Assembly: GCA_026826555.1 (NCBI GenBank)
Contig: JAKSZT010053883.1
Span: 28,015,763 to 28,079,762 of the forward strand
From: Tolypeutes matacus
Lineage: Eukaryota; Chordata; Mammalia; Cingulata; Chlamyphoridae
Length of the DNA: 64,000 nucleotides
Direction: 5' to 3'
This document shows, piece by piece, positions 32,479 through 44,640 of the stretch. Every line of letters starts with the position of its first letter. Positions within the stretch are counted from its first letter, which is position 1. The position numbers and the translations under genes are program-made. Below the pieces are notes generated by a model, which searched no databases, was not told where the DNA came from, and worked only from the letters and a program-made list of their open reading frames with translations.

Positions 32479-33850
32479 TTTTTAAAACCTATTTTCTCTC
32501 TGTTGTTTACATTGAGTAATTTCTATTGCTCTATCTTCCAGTTCATGGATTCTTACCTTATCCCTCCTAATCTGCTGTTAAATCCACCCATAAATCTTTT
32601 ATTTCAGTTTTTGTATTTTTACATTTTGAATTACCCACTTGGTTCTTCTTTTCACCTTCTATTTCTTTATCGAGACTTTCTACTTTTTCATTTGTTTCAA
32701 GCATGTTCTTAATTGCTCATTGAAACATTGTTTATGATGGTTGCTTTAAATTTTTATTAGATAATTCTAACATCTGTCTTCTCAGTGTTAGCATCTATTG
32801 ATTTTTTAAAAATTTAATTTGAGATTTTCATGATTCTTGGTATGACAAGCAATTTTCCATTGAAACCTGGACATTTTGGATATTATGTTATGGATCTTAT
32901 ATAAATATTTGTTTAGGTGGCTTCTTCTGAAATTGCACCTTATGGAAAGGGAACCACCAACTTATTATTATTCAGTAAAGGTAGAAGTCAAGCTTCCCCA
33001 CTCAGCCTCCACTGACTCCTGAGGGGAGGTAGTCCCCATTTTTTCTGGGAGGGGGGAAAACTACCTCCCTGGCTGAAGGTAGGGGCTCCTTGTTATTCCC
33101 ACACACACGCATGCCCTCCAATGACACCACAGGGGAAGGTGGTGGCTTTATCACTATTGGGCAGTGGAAAAAGTTCCAATTTTCCACTAGGCCTCCTCTG
33201 ACTCTACTTCAATGTGTGTGTGTGGGGGGCGGGTACCTCATTACTGCTATATGGGGAGTGAATATGTGTCCAGGCTCCCCATGTGGTTTTTCCTGACACT
33301 GCAGGGGAGGAGGGCTTGTTACCACCTGGAGAGGATGAAACTCCTGGCTCCCTACTTGGCCTTATCTGGCACCTCTCTAACAGGAGTTTAGGCCATCTTG
33401 TTGCAGGCTGGTGAAATCTAGGCTTCCTACTTGGTTTTTGCTGGCATGGGTGGGAGAAGGGTCTTGGTTTTATTCCTGTAGAGTTTGGGTGGAAGAGAGT
33501 GGTTATTTTCTAAAAGCTTTCTATCTTGCTAGGCTGCCCTTTTCCTGGTCCTCTGGCTAGAGAAAAAGAGCTTTTGTTGGGATTTTTTGTATCTGACTGT
33601 AAGCATTTCTGAGTTGCCAACCTTTTGTTCCAAATCTGGGAGATATAAAGCAAAAAACATACAAAATAAAACAAAGAACACACTACCTTGTCATTCCTTG
33701 GGTTCTGAAGTTCCTAGCCAGTCTGCTTTCTTCCCTCCACCTTTCAGGGACTTCTAATACTTGTTTTGTTTATAATGCCCAGGGATTTTAGGGATACTTA
33801 GTGAGAGGAATAGGGGAAAGTATACCTATTCCATCTTCCTAGAGCAGAAA
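32479..33850 (-). mobile_element. Old L1M 5' region with repeat array
   Basis: ORF1-region complement at 32,500-32,930 (tttatgatggttgctttaaa, ataattctaacatctgtctt, aaacctggacattttggata), then the repeat array at 32,970-33,480, and an L1-like 5' end near 33,850 (sense gctctaggaagatggaatag). Confidence 0.72.
32970..33480 (-). repeat. Degenerate tandem array in L1M 5' region
   Basis: A motif of the type caggctccccact-tggcct-ctgac recurs with its final ctgac/ctggc at about 33,011, 33,120, 33,196, 33,292, 33,365 and 33,440, giving spacings of about 73-109 bp. Units begin with gaagtc or similar and end in a G-rich stretch with ttactgctat-like words. Confidence 0.6.
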
Positions 33851-34084
33851 TCCTCTAGTTATCTTTTCTTTTCCCCCATTCTCTCAGCTGCTAGTAAACT
33901 CTAATCTACTTTCTATCTCTATGAATTTGCCTATTCTAGATATTTCATAAAAGTGTTATCATAAAATATTTGTCCTTTGTATCTGGCTTATTTCACTTAG
34001 CTTAATATTTTCAAAGTTCATCCATGTTGCAGCATGTATCAGAGCTTTATTCCTTAATATAGCTGGATAATATTCCATTATTTG
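33851..34084 (-). mobile_element. L1 3' fragment, antisense
   Basis: tttctatctctatgaatttg, cctattctagatatttcata, tggcttatttcacttagct, aagttcatccatgttgcagc, ggataatattccattatttg are the complement of an old L1 3' region. Confidence 0.8.
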
Positions 34085-34680
34085 TTCAAGGCCCCTTTTA
34101 ACACATAAAACAAGTCATGTCACTTCCCTGCATAAAATGGTCCAATGGCCTCTTGTCAATCTTAAGACAAAATCCATGCCCTTTCTCTGGTCTGCACCTT
34201 CATGGCCTGGCCTATGCGTCAGCTCCACTCTCACCACACTCTTCCTTGCCCTCTTAGCTCCAGCCACACTGGTCTTCTTTCTCTTTTTCAAATTCTCTGA
34301 GCTTGTTCTGCATTAGGGCCTCTGCACCAGTGTCCCTATTGCCTGGAGGGCCTCTCCCCCTATTTTCATATTGCTGACGCCTCCTGGCTAGATATCATTG
34401 TAAAGACGGCCACTGCAGACACCTTCCCTGAAAAGTCAATCTCAGCCACATCACACTTAAGAGTTATTTTTTTCTGGTAGCTCTTTTTAATATATGATTT
34501 TTCTGATTTGTTTGTCTCCCTGTTAGAATATCAACTCCATGGGAACAAGGGTTCTACCTGATTTATTCACTTTCTTTTTTTTTTTTTTTTTTTTTTTTTT
34601 GTTGTTGCACCCTGACTTAAACCTAAAACAGTACCAGGCACACTGTAAGCACCAATAAAATAATCATTGAATAACTGAAT
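34085..34680 (+). mobile_element. L2 LINE 3' portion with poly(T) expansion
   Basis: tggtccaatggcctcttgtc, aagacaaaatccatgccctt, ttcatggcctggcctatgcg, aacaccttccctg-like region, actccatgggaacaagggtt, gtaccaggcacactgtaagc. A pure T26 run at 34,575-34,600 interrupts the 3' end. Confidence 0.87.
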
Positions 34681-36330
34681 GTCAGCCCTATATATTCTCC
34701 CCATGCCTTGCAAAGGACAGGCCAGAACAGGCTAAAAGAACAGATGCAGAGCAGGCAGTAACAAGTATTGTGACCCAATTTTGTCCCAAGTTTGGTGTTC
34801 AGGTAAATAATGCTCTATTAGTAATATAAATTAAAACAGACAAAAATTTTAAGTTTGTAAATGAAAAACTCTACTGCAAAATTACATTTGGGTCAAATAA
34901 TATCAAATGTGGAAATCAATGAAAGTAAAAACACTATATTAAAAAAATCTCTGAAGTACAGCCAAGTCAAACGCAGAGGAAATTAATTGTTTATTTTTAG
35001 TATCATATAATTGCATTTATCTGATTGTAAAATAATGCATTCTCATTGTCTGGAGAAAACAGGAAAGAGCAAACAGGAAAAACAAAACAAAACTGGATAG
35101 CCACCAGTAACATATAGATATATATTCACACAGGGATAGATTTGATTTTTGCTTAATTTGGATTTGTAATTCAAAGAGAGAGAATATGAGATGAGAAATG
35201 AGAATCTAGTACCTTGCTAATTTGGAAGAAACAATGGACAACCACTATGAGAATAAATTGTGTCCTGGTGTTTTCTGCCATGAATATGCTAAAATGGGCA
35301 AAGCAAAAGTTCTCAAAGAATTGGGAGGTCTGAATGCTTCTGAGTAATTTATGTGAGAAATAATGAATTTGTATCACATCTGTCTTGTAATTATTTCAAC
35401 TTTTTCTATTCTTTAAAAAATCAAATATGTCAAATAAGCATTAAGCTTAAAACCTAATAAAATGTTTTAAGACATGTTTGGTTACATGAAACAGAAACTC
35501 TAGCTTAAGGACAAAAGAGGAGTTCTATGAAAGTAGAGGGCAATCCTCATGGAAATGCGTGTGGGGAGGTTAAGTTTCAGGAGAACTGGCAGGACAAAAG
35601 GCAGCGTGTGTCTCCACCTTCCTCCTCTTGGGGTTACAGGACTTTGGTCTCTGCTTCCCCTGTATCTCTGTGTCTTTCTTTCTCCCCACCGACTTCCACA
35701 GATCAGGCTGCTGCTCTTTTCTCCCTTAAATTAAGCTTGCCTGTGGCTTTGCTGGTGACAATATGGATCCTTACATACTCTGAGCTTGCATTTTGGCTCC
35801 CCATAGTTAATGATCACAGTCTTTGAGTCTCTTAATTTAATATCTAGTGAATAAGAACCTAATGGTTCATCCTACCTTTTGGAGGACCTGTGTTTGCATC
35901 AGCCAAGCATCTGGGGCTAGGGAAGAATGTGGGGTCACATGGGCAAGGGAGATGATAGGCAGAGGGTAAGAGCAATGGAAACCCAGGGGAAATAAGAAAG
36001 GAAAAGAAGAGTCAATGACAAAATAAAGAAACCTAAACTCTAAAGCCATTTGAGAATGAATTCAAATTAACAAAATTAAAATCTGGAAACTGGTATAACA
36101 ATCATTATAAAATAATATTTTTCTTAATTATGAAGATCTATTTATGCCAAACTGTCAGATAATTTGAAATCCCAATAAGATAGGAAAAAAGTTTGTAAAA
36201 ATATGGAATTCTAAACTTGGCACAAGAAAGATTGGAAAACAGGGTTAGGCTTAGATTGAAGAATATTTACAAGGCCCAAAAAGATACACTGGCTAATTGT
36301 TCCTAATACAAATTATTTCTATGCATTATA
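34681..36330. other. AT-rich unclassified DNA
   Basis: No gene or confident repeat. Frames near 35,527-35,826 overlap in two frames and show no domain. Confidence 0.4.
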
Positions 36331-36620
36331 AACTGTTCCAAAGCAAAGATGAGCCTGTCCATAATAGTCTATGAGGCCAGCATGATAAAGAAGCTTGAAA
36401 TCTGATAAAGGTGTCAAAACAAAGCAAAATCTATGCCAACATCATATCTGAATAGAGATAGAAAGTATTGAAATAAAATATCAGTAGGTAAAATCAGCAC
36501 TACATTAAAAGAATGATATACCAGGAGCATATATGATTCATACTAGCAAAATAAAGGTTGTTTATAATGATGAAATCCATTCATATCAGCCATATTTAGC
36601 ATAACATATGCTGTTCTAGA
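36331..36620 (+). mobile_element. Ancient L1M ORF2 fragment
   Basis: ctatgaggccagcatgataa followed by atatctgaatagagatagaa and agaatgatataccaggagca matches, with much erosion, the sense ORF2 stretch just upstream of the reverse-transcriptase core. Continues at 37,255. Confidence 0.55.
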
Positions 36621-37254
36621 AGATCTTAACATTATTAATATCATCCATTTTATTTATTTATGCACATATTACATAGTAAACACAATTTATAGCCATATTC
36701 CTCCCAAATACAATACTTAATGAGCCTAGGAAGAAAATTCTTGAGAGACCCACATAGTATTGCTCATGACTAAATACAGATTTCCAAGGACAAGAAGATA
36801 AGCAGATTCTGTCCAAAGTCTCTTCTTGTAACAGTTATAAACCCACGTACAAAAGATCCTTTTAGATTCAAAATAGTAAAATATTTAGCATTATACATTG
36901 TAGCAATGCTAACATTAATTTTCAAATATTAATTAAGCACTCAAAATGCATTAAATGCATTTAATTATTTAATCTAGTCACTTGTTATTAATCATCACTC
37001 ATGTTCAGCATTTGAGTCAATAAGAATGGTTTCTACTTGGTCACATGGCATTTCACTGGCTGGAATGCTCAGATAACATCCATACCCAGTGAACCTCACC
37101 TAAGCTTTCCCACCATTTAATGTGTGTATAGAGGCTACAGGCAGAGGTAGGAAAAGGACTTCCAGAAAAAGAACCCAAAGGAAATCAAAAGGAGGAGGAA
37201 AAAAGCCAGCAAAATAAGGAAACCTAACCTAGAAATTTTAATTAAGGACAAATG
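36621..37254. other. AT-rich unique DNA between L1M pieces
   Basis: Splits the old L1M. Contains a dyad (aaatgcattaaatgcattt at 36,946-36,964). No transposon ends seen. Confidence 0.35.
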
Positions 37255-37480
37255 CACATCACTTCAATAATTAGGCAAGAAACAGCACAACCATATCAAT
37301 AGGTGATACAAAAGCATTTGCTACAATCTATTCCTTATGTTAAGAATTTTAAAGAAAGGAACAGAAATATCCACTCTAATATGAAAAATAATAACCACTG
37401 TAAACAAAACCCACTCTGTGCTTAATGATAATTCTAAAATATTATCAACTTTAGTAGAAACAACAGAACAATTATTCCAG
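37255..37480 (+). mobile_element. Ancient L1M ORF2 fragment, continued
   Basis: atatcaataggtgatacaaa followed by agcatttgctacaatct is the diverged counterpart of the ORF2 motif-A region. Heavily mutated. Confidence 0.55.
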
Positions 37481-37589
37481 ATAACCTTATAATCATTTAC
37501 TATTATTGTGGAAGTTTCACATAAGCAATAAGACAGAAAAGTGAATTACTTGAAAGGATTGGTTCTCAGATTTCAGCAAAGACCAAGAG

Positions 37590-37800
37590 TATTGGAGAAA
37601 AATTAAAATTATGATTATAACAATGACAAGAATAACTAATACATGTAGTACTTATTCATTTAATTTTCACTACAAACGTATAGTTAGGAACTACTATTTC
37701 CCATTCTATAGCTCAAGAAACTGGCACAGAGTGAAGCTGAGATTCCAAGCCCAGGAGCCTGGGTCCAAAATCCATGCTCTCCCCAAGTCCTGTGGTGTCT
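37590..37800 (-). mobile_element. MIR SINE
   Basis: Complement of MIR: acatgtagtacttattcatt, aactactatttcccattcta, tagctcaagaaactggcaca, gattccaagcccaggagcct. Confidence 0.78.
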
Positions 37801-39299
37801 CAGGATTGGCCTAAGAACCACATATCCATATAATCCTCTCAACAACTCTGAGAAGTGGATATTATTCTCTCCATGATAAGTTGTGGCAATTGTGGAGTAA
37901 AACACAATACATAAATTCAATAGGCTTTTGTGCAACTCTGGAAATTATAATTACAGAGATGTAGCTGCATAGAAAGATTTTGCTAATAAAATTTTAAAGA
38001 AAAAGCAAGATATCAAATAGAATGTTTGATATATTACAAGCAAGGAAACCACATATCCATTTGGACAAAGACTAAAAGGGAATGTGCTCAAATGAAGATA
38101 GTTATTAAAGCAGGATGATGGGAGTATGGGTGATATGGTGATAGTTTTCTCTTTACCACATGCTAAGAATGAATATTTAATAAATAGTCTGAAGTTGCAA
38201 AAATGATATGTAAATGATTAATAATAGAAAATACTGTGAGGATTTGGGTTGCAACAGCTATTAAGGCATCAAGATTTTTTAGTAGTGAGATTTTAGGAAT
38301 AAACCAGTATGTAAGTGGGGTAGATATTGGAAATAATGGGAAAAGAGACAGAAATAATTACCCATGCAAACAATTGCTTCCTCTGCTACTCCAGAGGCTG
38401 CCTGTCTTCGCTCAAAGTAATCTCATCAAATCTCTGTGTCCAGCTCCCTAATCCAAGGTAAGACTGTACCTGAAGCAAACCAGATGGATTGGGAGCTCAC
38501 TGGCCTGCAGCATTCGGAGTCCACTTCCTTCCCAGCAGCCAAGCTAGTGGCCACCAGTGTGTATACAGAATTGCTTCAGACACACGTAAACTTAGGTGAA
38601 TGCAAGTCTATCAACTAGACAGACAGAAACTAAGTGGAGGGGCACTAAGCATATTTTAAAACATAATTTTTCATGTAACAAAGTTCCTAAATGCCAGCCT
38701 TCATCAGCCCTCAATCAAAGAAACAACCACCTTTCAATGCTGGAAGAAAACACTAATTGCGTTGGACTCATTCAAAGTGATAAAGTATATTTCAAATATT
38801 AATCACTCTTCCTTTATGCCCTAACTTTAGAAATTAACTTCAGTTTAAGATGCAATTCCATTGTATAACCAAGAGTGAAGTAGAGTTAGGGAGAATGATC
38901 CAGTTAGTAATCCATGACGTTGGCGTACCCAAGCCTCATGCCCTCTAATCATTTAAATCCTTTTTGCCTGTGTAAAGCCTGGGTAATTGATCATCTCCAA
39001 CTCTCTTGGCGCCAGCTTCTCCCTTCTCCCCAGGGTGGCACAGCATTGACATACCTTATACAATCAGCCACCTTCTCCTAGTGATGGGGATTCTGGCTGA
39101 GTTTTCTAGTTCTCTGTTTTGACTATTGTTTAAAATATTTCTAAGTATTTTGTTTTCCTATCTTGGTAGGGGGTAGAGGTAGCCAAATGGAAAGGAGGCC
39201 ATGGTGACAACTGTCATTATTAAAGCCTCCACTATGAGCCTAAAAATATAGTTATATTAAATGAATATATATATAAAGAATGTATTTATATTAGGTAGA
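37801..39299. other. Unclassified DNA
   Basis: AT-rich, no confident repeat or exon. Confidence 0.4.
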
Positions 39300-40399
39300 G
39301 TACAACTGCTCAGCCGCTATAATGAAAACACCCCAAAATGAAGTTGCTCAAATAAAATAGAAGTGTGTTTCTCATTTCCATCTTGTTGCCCATTCCATCC
39401 AGGTGCTTTTCCATTCTCTGGGACCTTCTCCTGACTTGTATTGTGGAAATGGGGTCAATAGCACATCAGCACTCCAGATTTTAGGAAGGAAAAAAAAAGA
39501 ACCATATCCAAGAAAAACAACTTAAGTAGGTAGTGACCCAGGATTTATACATATCACTTCTGCTCACATCCCATTGCCCTATACTTAGTCATGTGATCAT
39601 ACCTACTTTCAAGAGAAACTGAGAAAATAGTGTCTGAGTGGCTTTGTACTCAGGAAGGAGAGAATGGTCTTGTGGGAAGAGACCATGGATTTTCTGGAGA
39701 GAACCAGCGATCTGTTTCAGCAGGCAAAATCCACCTTTTGGAAACCTGAGTTGCCATTTAAGTCCATTGCCCTCCCTGGGCAGAGATGGGGTATTTTCCT
39801 ACCCCATGAAACTGCCATTGCCAGAAGAATGGTCACAGAAGCCTCTTCATTTGTGCACAGCCTCACTCCTATCTCCACGCTTCAAAAGATCCAAGACTAA
39901 GGTGGTCTCCAGGCTTGAGACCCTTGGCCTAACCCAGGCATCATACAGGGATTCACACGGGAGTCACACTCTCGCCTGTGTGCACACACACAGAGGTACA
40001 CTTTGGAACATATTGATGGCAACCAATCACAGCTTGGTTACAGATATCTTCTGACAGTCGCTTCTGATAGGAAAGGAGGTAAACCAGAAGGTTATCATCA
40101 ACAGATGGAAGATGAAATGTTTGCAGGGGAATTGGAACTGAGGAAGATTGGTCCATCTTCTGTAGCCTGTACTTGTCTGGGAGTGTCCTAGCAACTCGCT
40201 TTAGTAATAGCAGGTAACACATTCCTCTTTCAGCAAACATAACAGATAAACTCTAAACACAGGTGTCTCTGGGATTCGAGGGGATGGGATTCATGGAGGG
40301 CACATGGCATTGACAGAGGCAGGGAAAAGGATTAGGGCTGTGTGCTGTGAAGGGAAATGACTGCCTAGAAATTCTGCTACAGCTATTTTCTCAGGAAAT
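39300..40399. other. Unclassified DNA, repeat-like at its start
   Basis: 39,300-39,600 has a layout reminiscent of an eroded DNA transposon or LTR (aatgaagttgctcaaataaa, cattccatccaggtgctttt) but I could not assign it. The frames at 39,638-40,054 overlap and are unsupported. Confidence 0.3.
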
Positions 40400-40735
40400 A
40401 TGTCATCAAAGAGGCAGAAACTCTGAAATCTCGTATCTCTGGGTTGTGACCCTTGCTCCATGACGTGCCAGCTTTGTGGTCTTGAGCAAATCACTTAACC
40501 TTCCTTGTTTCTCTCTGCAAGGTAGACAATTCTGCCTAGCTGTATGATAAAATTAATCTTTTGAATGGAGTCTGGAACCAATAATAAGATCTCAATAGCA
40601 TGTAGTTATTATCATTATTATAATCATCATCATTATTATTATTATCTCCCCAGATCGTTCTGAGGTTAAATGAAATACCATGTGAAAGTACTTTGGGTAG
40701 TACCTGACACATAGTAGGTTCTTTGTTAAAGCTCT
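40400..40735 (+). mobile_element. MIR SINE with trinucleotide expansion
   Basis: tgtggtcttgagcaaatcac, ttaaccttccttgtttctct, then a (TTA/TCA)n patch at 40,608-40,645, then gaggttaaatgaaataccat and cctgacacatagtaggttct. Confidence 0.82.
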
Positions 40736-40764
40736 AAAGGAATCTCTGAGACTTTCTCACATTA

Positions 40765-41425
40765 AAACCTATATTAGGAAGCAACCCAAGTGCCCATCAA
40801 CTGATAAATGGATAAATAAAATATGGTACACACAACAATGGAATATTATTCAGTCCCAATATATGCAAAAAAACATAGATGAACCTTGAAGATATCATGT
40901 TGAGTGAAATAAGCCAAACATAAAAGGACAAATTTTGTATGCACTCACTGATTTGAAAAATTAGAATAAGCAAACTCATAGAGTCAGAATCTAGAATATA
41001 GGTTACCAGAGGGCAAGGTGGGGATACAGAATAATAAGTTAAGCTTGAAATGTACAGGATTCCTCTCTGGAATGATGGAAATGTTTTAAAATGGATGGTG
41101 GTAATGGTAGCACATTGTGAATGCAATAAAAAAGCACTGAAATATATATCTGAATATGATTAAAGGGGGAAATGTTAGATTGCATATACGGTAAGAAAAT
41201 AAATTTTTTTTTGAAAAAAAAAATCCATGGACCTGCACTACACAGTGAACCCTAAGTTAAACCATGGACTTAAATTAATAGTACAATTATTAAAATATGC
41301 TATCATCAATTGTAACACATATCACACACCAAAGCAAGGTGTTGGTGGTGGGGTAGTATATGGGAATCCTGTGTTTTATGCATGATGGTTCTGTAAACTC
41401 ATAACTCCTCTAAAAAGAAAAACTT
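40765..41425 (+). mobile_element. L1 ORF2 end and 3' UTR
   Basis: gcaacccaagtgcccatcaa, tggaatattattcagtccca, cttgaagatatcatgttgag, aaccctaagttaaaccatgg, aattgtaacacatatcacac, then tatatgggaatcctgtgttt and a final A-rich stretch near 41,420. An internal A-rich joint at 41,203-41,222 may mark an old tail or local expansion. Confidence 0.85.
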
Positions 41426-41612
41426 GTATTAGAAGGTTCCCCTTTTAATAGGATCTACAGGGCAGCCTGAGAGATCAGCAATACGATGGGTTGCAAACGG
41501 GGGAAAATGAAGGAACCAAGCATTTGTTAAATGTCTATTATAAGAAAGGCACATGAGTTCCCCAGAGACCAGCTTTGCTTTCTCAGTTTTGTTCTGAGTT
41601 GGCTCTGTTTGT
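41426..41612. other. Spacer, unclassified
   Basis: Nothing recognised. Confidence 0.4.
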
Positions 41613-42037
41613 TGTACTAGTTTTCTGTGGTTGCTAAAACAAATTAGCACAAGTTTAGTGGCTTAAAACAACACAAACGTTTTCTCTCCAAGGTAGGTCA
41701 GAAGTCTAAAATGGGTAGGCAGGACTGCATTCCTTCTGGAGGCTCTAGGAATCTGTTTCCTTGCCTCTTCCAGCATCCAGGTGTTCCTCACATCACATCA
41801 GCCTCTGCTTCCATCACCACATCTCCTTGTCCTGATTCTGACCTCCCCTGCCTCCCTCTTAGAAGGATCCTTGTGATTGCATTGGGCCTACCCAGAAAAT
41901 CCAGGATCATCTTCCCATCCCAACATCTTTAATCACACCTGAAAAGTCCTTCTGTCATATCAGGTAACATATGCACAGGCTCCAGAGATTAGGACGTGGG
42001 CTTCTTTGGGAGTCGGGTCATTATTCTGTCCACCACA
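41613..42037 (-). mobile_element. MLT1-class solo LTR
   Basis: Complement of MLT1: tgtactagttttctgtggtt, tggcttaaaacaacacaaac, aggtcagaagtctaaaatgg, tgattgcattgggcctaccc, attattctgtccaccaca. Confidence 0.88.
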
Positions 42038-42049
42038 ATTATTCACATA

Positions 42050-42715
42050 GTTTTTGTACACAAAGACCCCATGAGTCGCAGGAGTAATTAGATGGATGAA
42101 GTATAACATAAGTAAAATCCAAGTGACCTTTGAGACCAATTTAGCAATAGCTAGTAGAGTTGAAGGTGCACACAACCTTCAACTCAACCATTCCACTAGA
42201 AGTTCTTATGTATGTGCTCTAGGACATACATAGGCTCATGAATCTTCAGAGCACCCTTTTTACCTATGAAAAAGTGGAATATGGTTCACCACCAGAATGG
42301 ATACAGAAATGTATGCAATGGAATACCACAAAAACCTGGAGGACATAGAGCTACCTAAAGCAGCCGAGATCTTTCTGAGAAGCATAACACTGAGTGAAGA
42401 AAGTAAGTCACAAAAGAATACATACAATAGGATATAATTAATATAAATGCACATAACACATTCAAAGAAATATGATACATTGTTTAGGCATACGAGATGG
42501 GTAATACAATATAAAAATATGCATGAAAAGGTAAACACCAATTATAAGATACTAGTTGCTCTTGGACATGGGGAGGAAAGTGCTCTTAGGGAAGGGGACA
42601 TGTTTCTTAAGCTGGAGGGTGGGTACAAGAGTGCTCATTATATCACTCTTTTTGTAGGTTGGAAATCTTTCATAACAAAAATTTTAAATAGTGACCTTGA
42701 AATATTAAAGTGAAA
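42050..42715 (+). mobile_element. Ancient L1M 3' end
   Basis: aagtggaatatggttcacca, aatgtatgcaatggaatacc, gaagcataacactgagtgaa, agaatacatacaataggata, tttgtaggttggaaatctt follow the order of an L1M 3' end. Confidence 0.75.
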
Positions 42716-43044
42716 GTCTGTTTTCATTGAAGCATTTACTCAAGCCAAGACTTGAGGCGATGGGAAGCTTGACAGGGGCTCAGCGAATGGGAGGACACGA
42801 TGTCTAAAATGTACTAAACAAGGAGGCAGGACACGTCACAGTGCCAAGGAAGGTAGTAGCTGAGAGGAAATCTGCAGGCCTGAGGTGGGGCACTGAGGAG
42901 ATTATTTGGGGCAGGAAAAAGAGGCGACAGTGTTTGGGGAACTATCAGTTAAGAGTCTTTCAGCTGCACATCACAAGAAAATTAACTCAAACTGATTTAA
43001 AACTAAAGGAAACACATTGATTCATATCTTTGAAAAGTCCAGGT
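42716..43044. other. Unclassified DNA
   Basis: No gene or confident repeat. Confidence 0.4.
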
Positions 43045-43262
43045 AGACATTTAAGGCCTGATAATTCTTTGTTGTGGGGGGCTGTCCTTTGCATTACAGG
43101 ATGATTAGCAGCTTCCCTGGCCTCAGTTCACTGATGCCGGTAGCAGCCCACCCCCCTACCTCCCCACCACCACCACCAAGCTGTGACAACCAAAAATGCT
43201 TCCAGACATTGCCAGATATCCCCTAGGGGAAAAAAATCACCCAGTTGAGAACCAATGCTTTA
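43045..43262 (-). mobile_element. MER5A hAT-Charlie MITE
   Basis: Complement of MER5A over nearly its full length: gcctgataattctttgttgt, gggggctgtcctttgcatta, tgacaaccaaaaatgcttcc, agacattgccagatatcccc, acccagttgagaaccaatgc. Confidence 0.87.
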
Positions 43263-44640
43263 GGCAAAGCTGACCTAGTGATTCAAATGGTGTCACCAGG
43301 ACCAGATGTATCATGATGAAGGCAATGTGCCTTCTGTATTCTCACCCTCATCCTCAGCCTTGACATGAGAGTCGCCTGGCAGCTCTACCTTCTCCCTTCA
43401 TAGTGGCAAAATGGCCATCAAAATTCCAGACCAAACAGCTTCCTATCCCACAGTCTAGGGGAAGAGAGGTCGTTTCTTTTGGTCATTCTCACAGAGCAGA
43501 GAGACCACATCTTCCCTTGCAAAGTTCCCAGCAAGGCTCTTCACCATTCCCTGGCTTTGGTTGGTTAAGTGTCCATTGCTGAGCCAGTCGCTGTAGTTAG
43601 AAGGACAGAATATACTGATTGGCTAAAGCCCATCAGGACCCACTGCAGGAGCTGGGGTGCGGTCAACCCTCCTCAAGCCACGTGGCTAAGGAGGGCAGTA
43701 AGGTGGCTCCCCCAAAATGTCTGGGAACCTTTCCCAGAAGTTGGAAGAGCAGACACTGGGCAGCTGAGTGTCTGTTACAGGGTGATAAAGCTGAAGTTTC
43801 AAGCCATAGAGGCTGCACACCAAAGTGAGGAGGCTGAGAACAGATAGCACAGTTCTTACACCCATCCACAGAGACCTCTGCTCTACATCAAAGATATGCA
43901 AGAGAGGGTTAAAAGGGACTGGAGTGTGTGTATATACATACATATACACATATGTATACACATTTACACATTGGAGAAGGATGTATGTGGAATTTGGGGG
44001 TCATTACCCCCTCCCCTCCTTCACTTCAAGCCACAGAAGGACCTTTAATGGGATTCACAGAAAGCCTGTGATGCTCTGTGGAATTACCAGGGCCTTTAAA
44101 CTGACGTCTAAGGCACACCTGTGGGATCCCAAAAAGAGGCTGTGGACCTGAGACAGCAAAGCAGAAGGTTCTGGGTGGAGGGCTGAGATGTGGAGTCGCT
44201 GCCGTCACACTACCTGGAGGGCTGTGCAGAAGAGAGCTCCAACGAGGGAATGCTGTGTGGCAGAGATGCTGCAGGACTAGAGGCTGAGGGGTAAGTGGCT
44301 GCTGGAGGACATTCTGCATCTCAGCGTCACAGGGTAGAAGCGTCCATGGAAGAGTCCCCAGAGAGCCAGTGAGGCCTCCAGGAGGAGGCTCAGCAGACGC
44401 ACACCTGCTGCTGGAGATCACCAATGCCAGGAGATAACTGTGTCCACCATGGAAGACTGTGCCCTTCTCCCAATCCCCTCTGCCCCCGAGCCAAACACTG
44501 AGAGGGTCAGAAACCTCTGTTACAAGCTGGAGAGAAGGAGAAACGCTAGGCTCAGAGAAAGAGAGACCGTGTCCTCCTCCCACTGCAAAGGGCCCTGGGC
44601 TGAGGGCAAGGGAGAAAAGCTGGCATTAAAGCAAGTTCAG
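43263..44640. other. Unique, partly GC-rich DNA
   Basis: No recognised repeat apart from an AT/GT-alternating patch at 43,925-43,975. A 185-codon minus frame (44,026-44,583) is the longest not belonging to L1. It has no recognisable domain, signal or start context, so it is not called. Confidence 0.4.

Noticed and set aside
34575..34600. T26 run as a retrotransposon tail
   Set aside because: No element body or target duplication lies next to it; more likely homopolymer growth inside the L2.
44026..44583. 185-codon minus frame, the longest outside L1
   Set aside because: Pro/Ser/Leu-rich without a recognisable domain, signal peptide or helix pattern. The region is GC-rich, which lowers stop-codon frequency, and overlapping frames are open too. 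A cross-species codon-substitution test would be needed to revive it.
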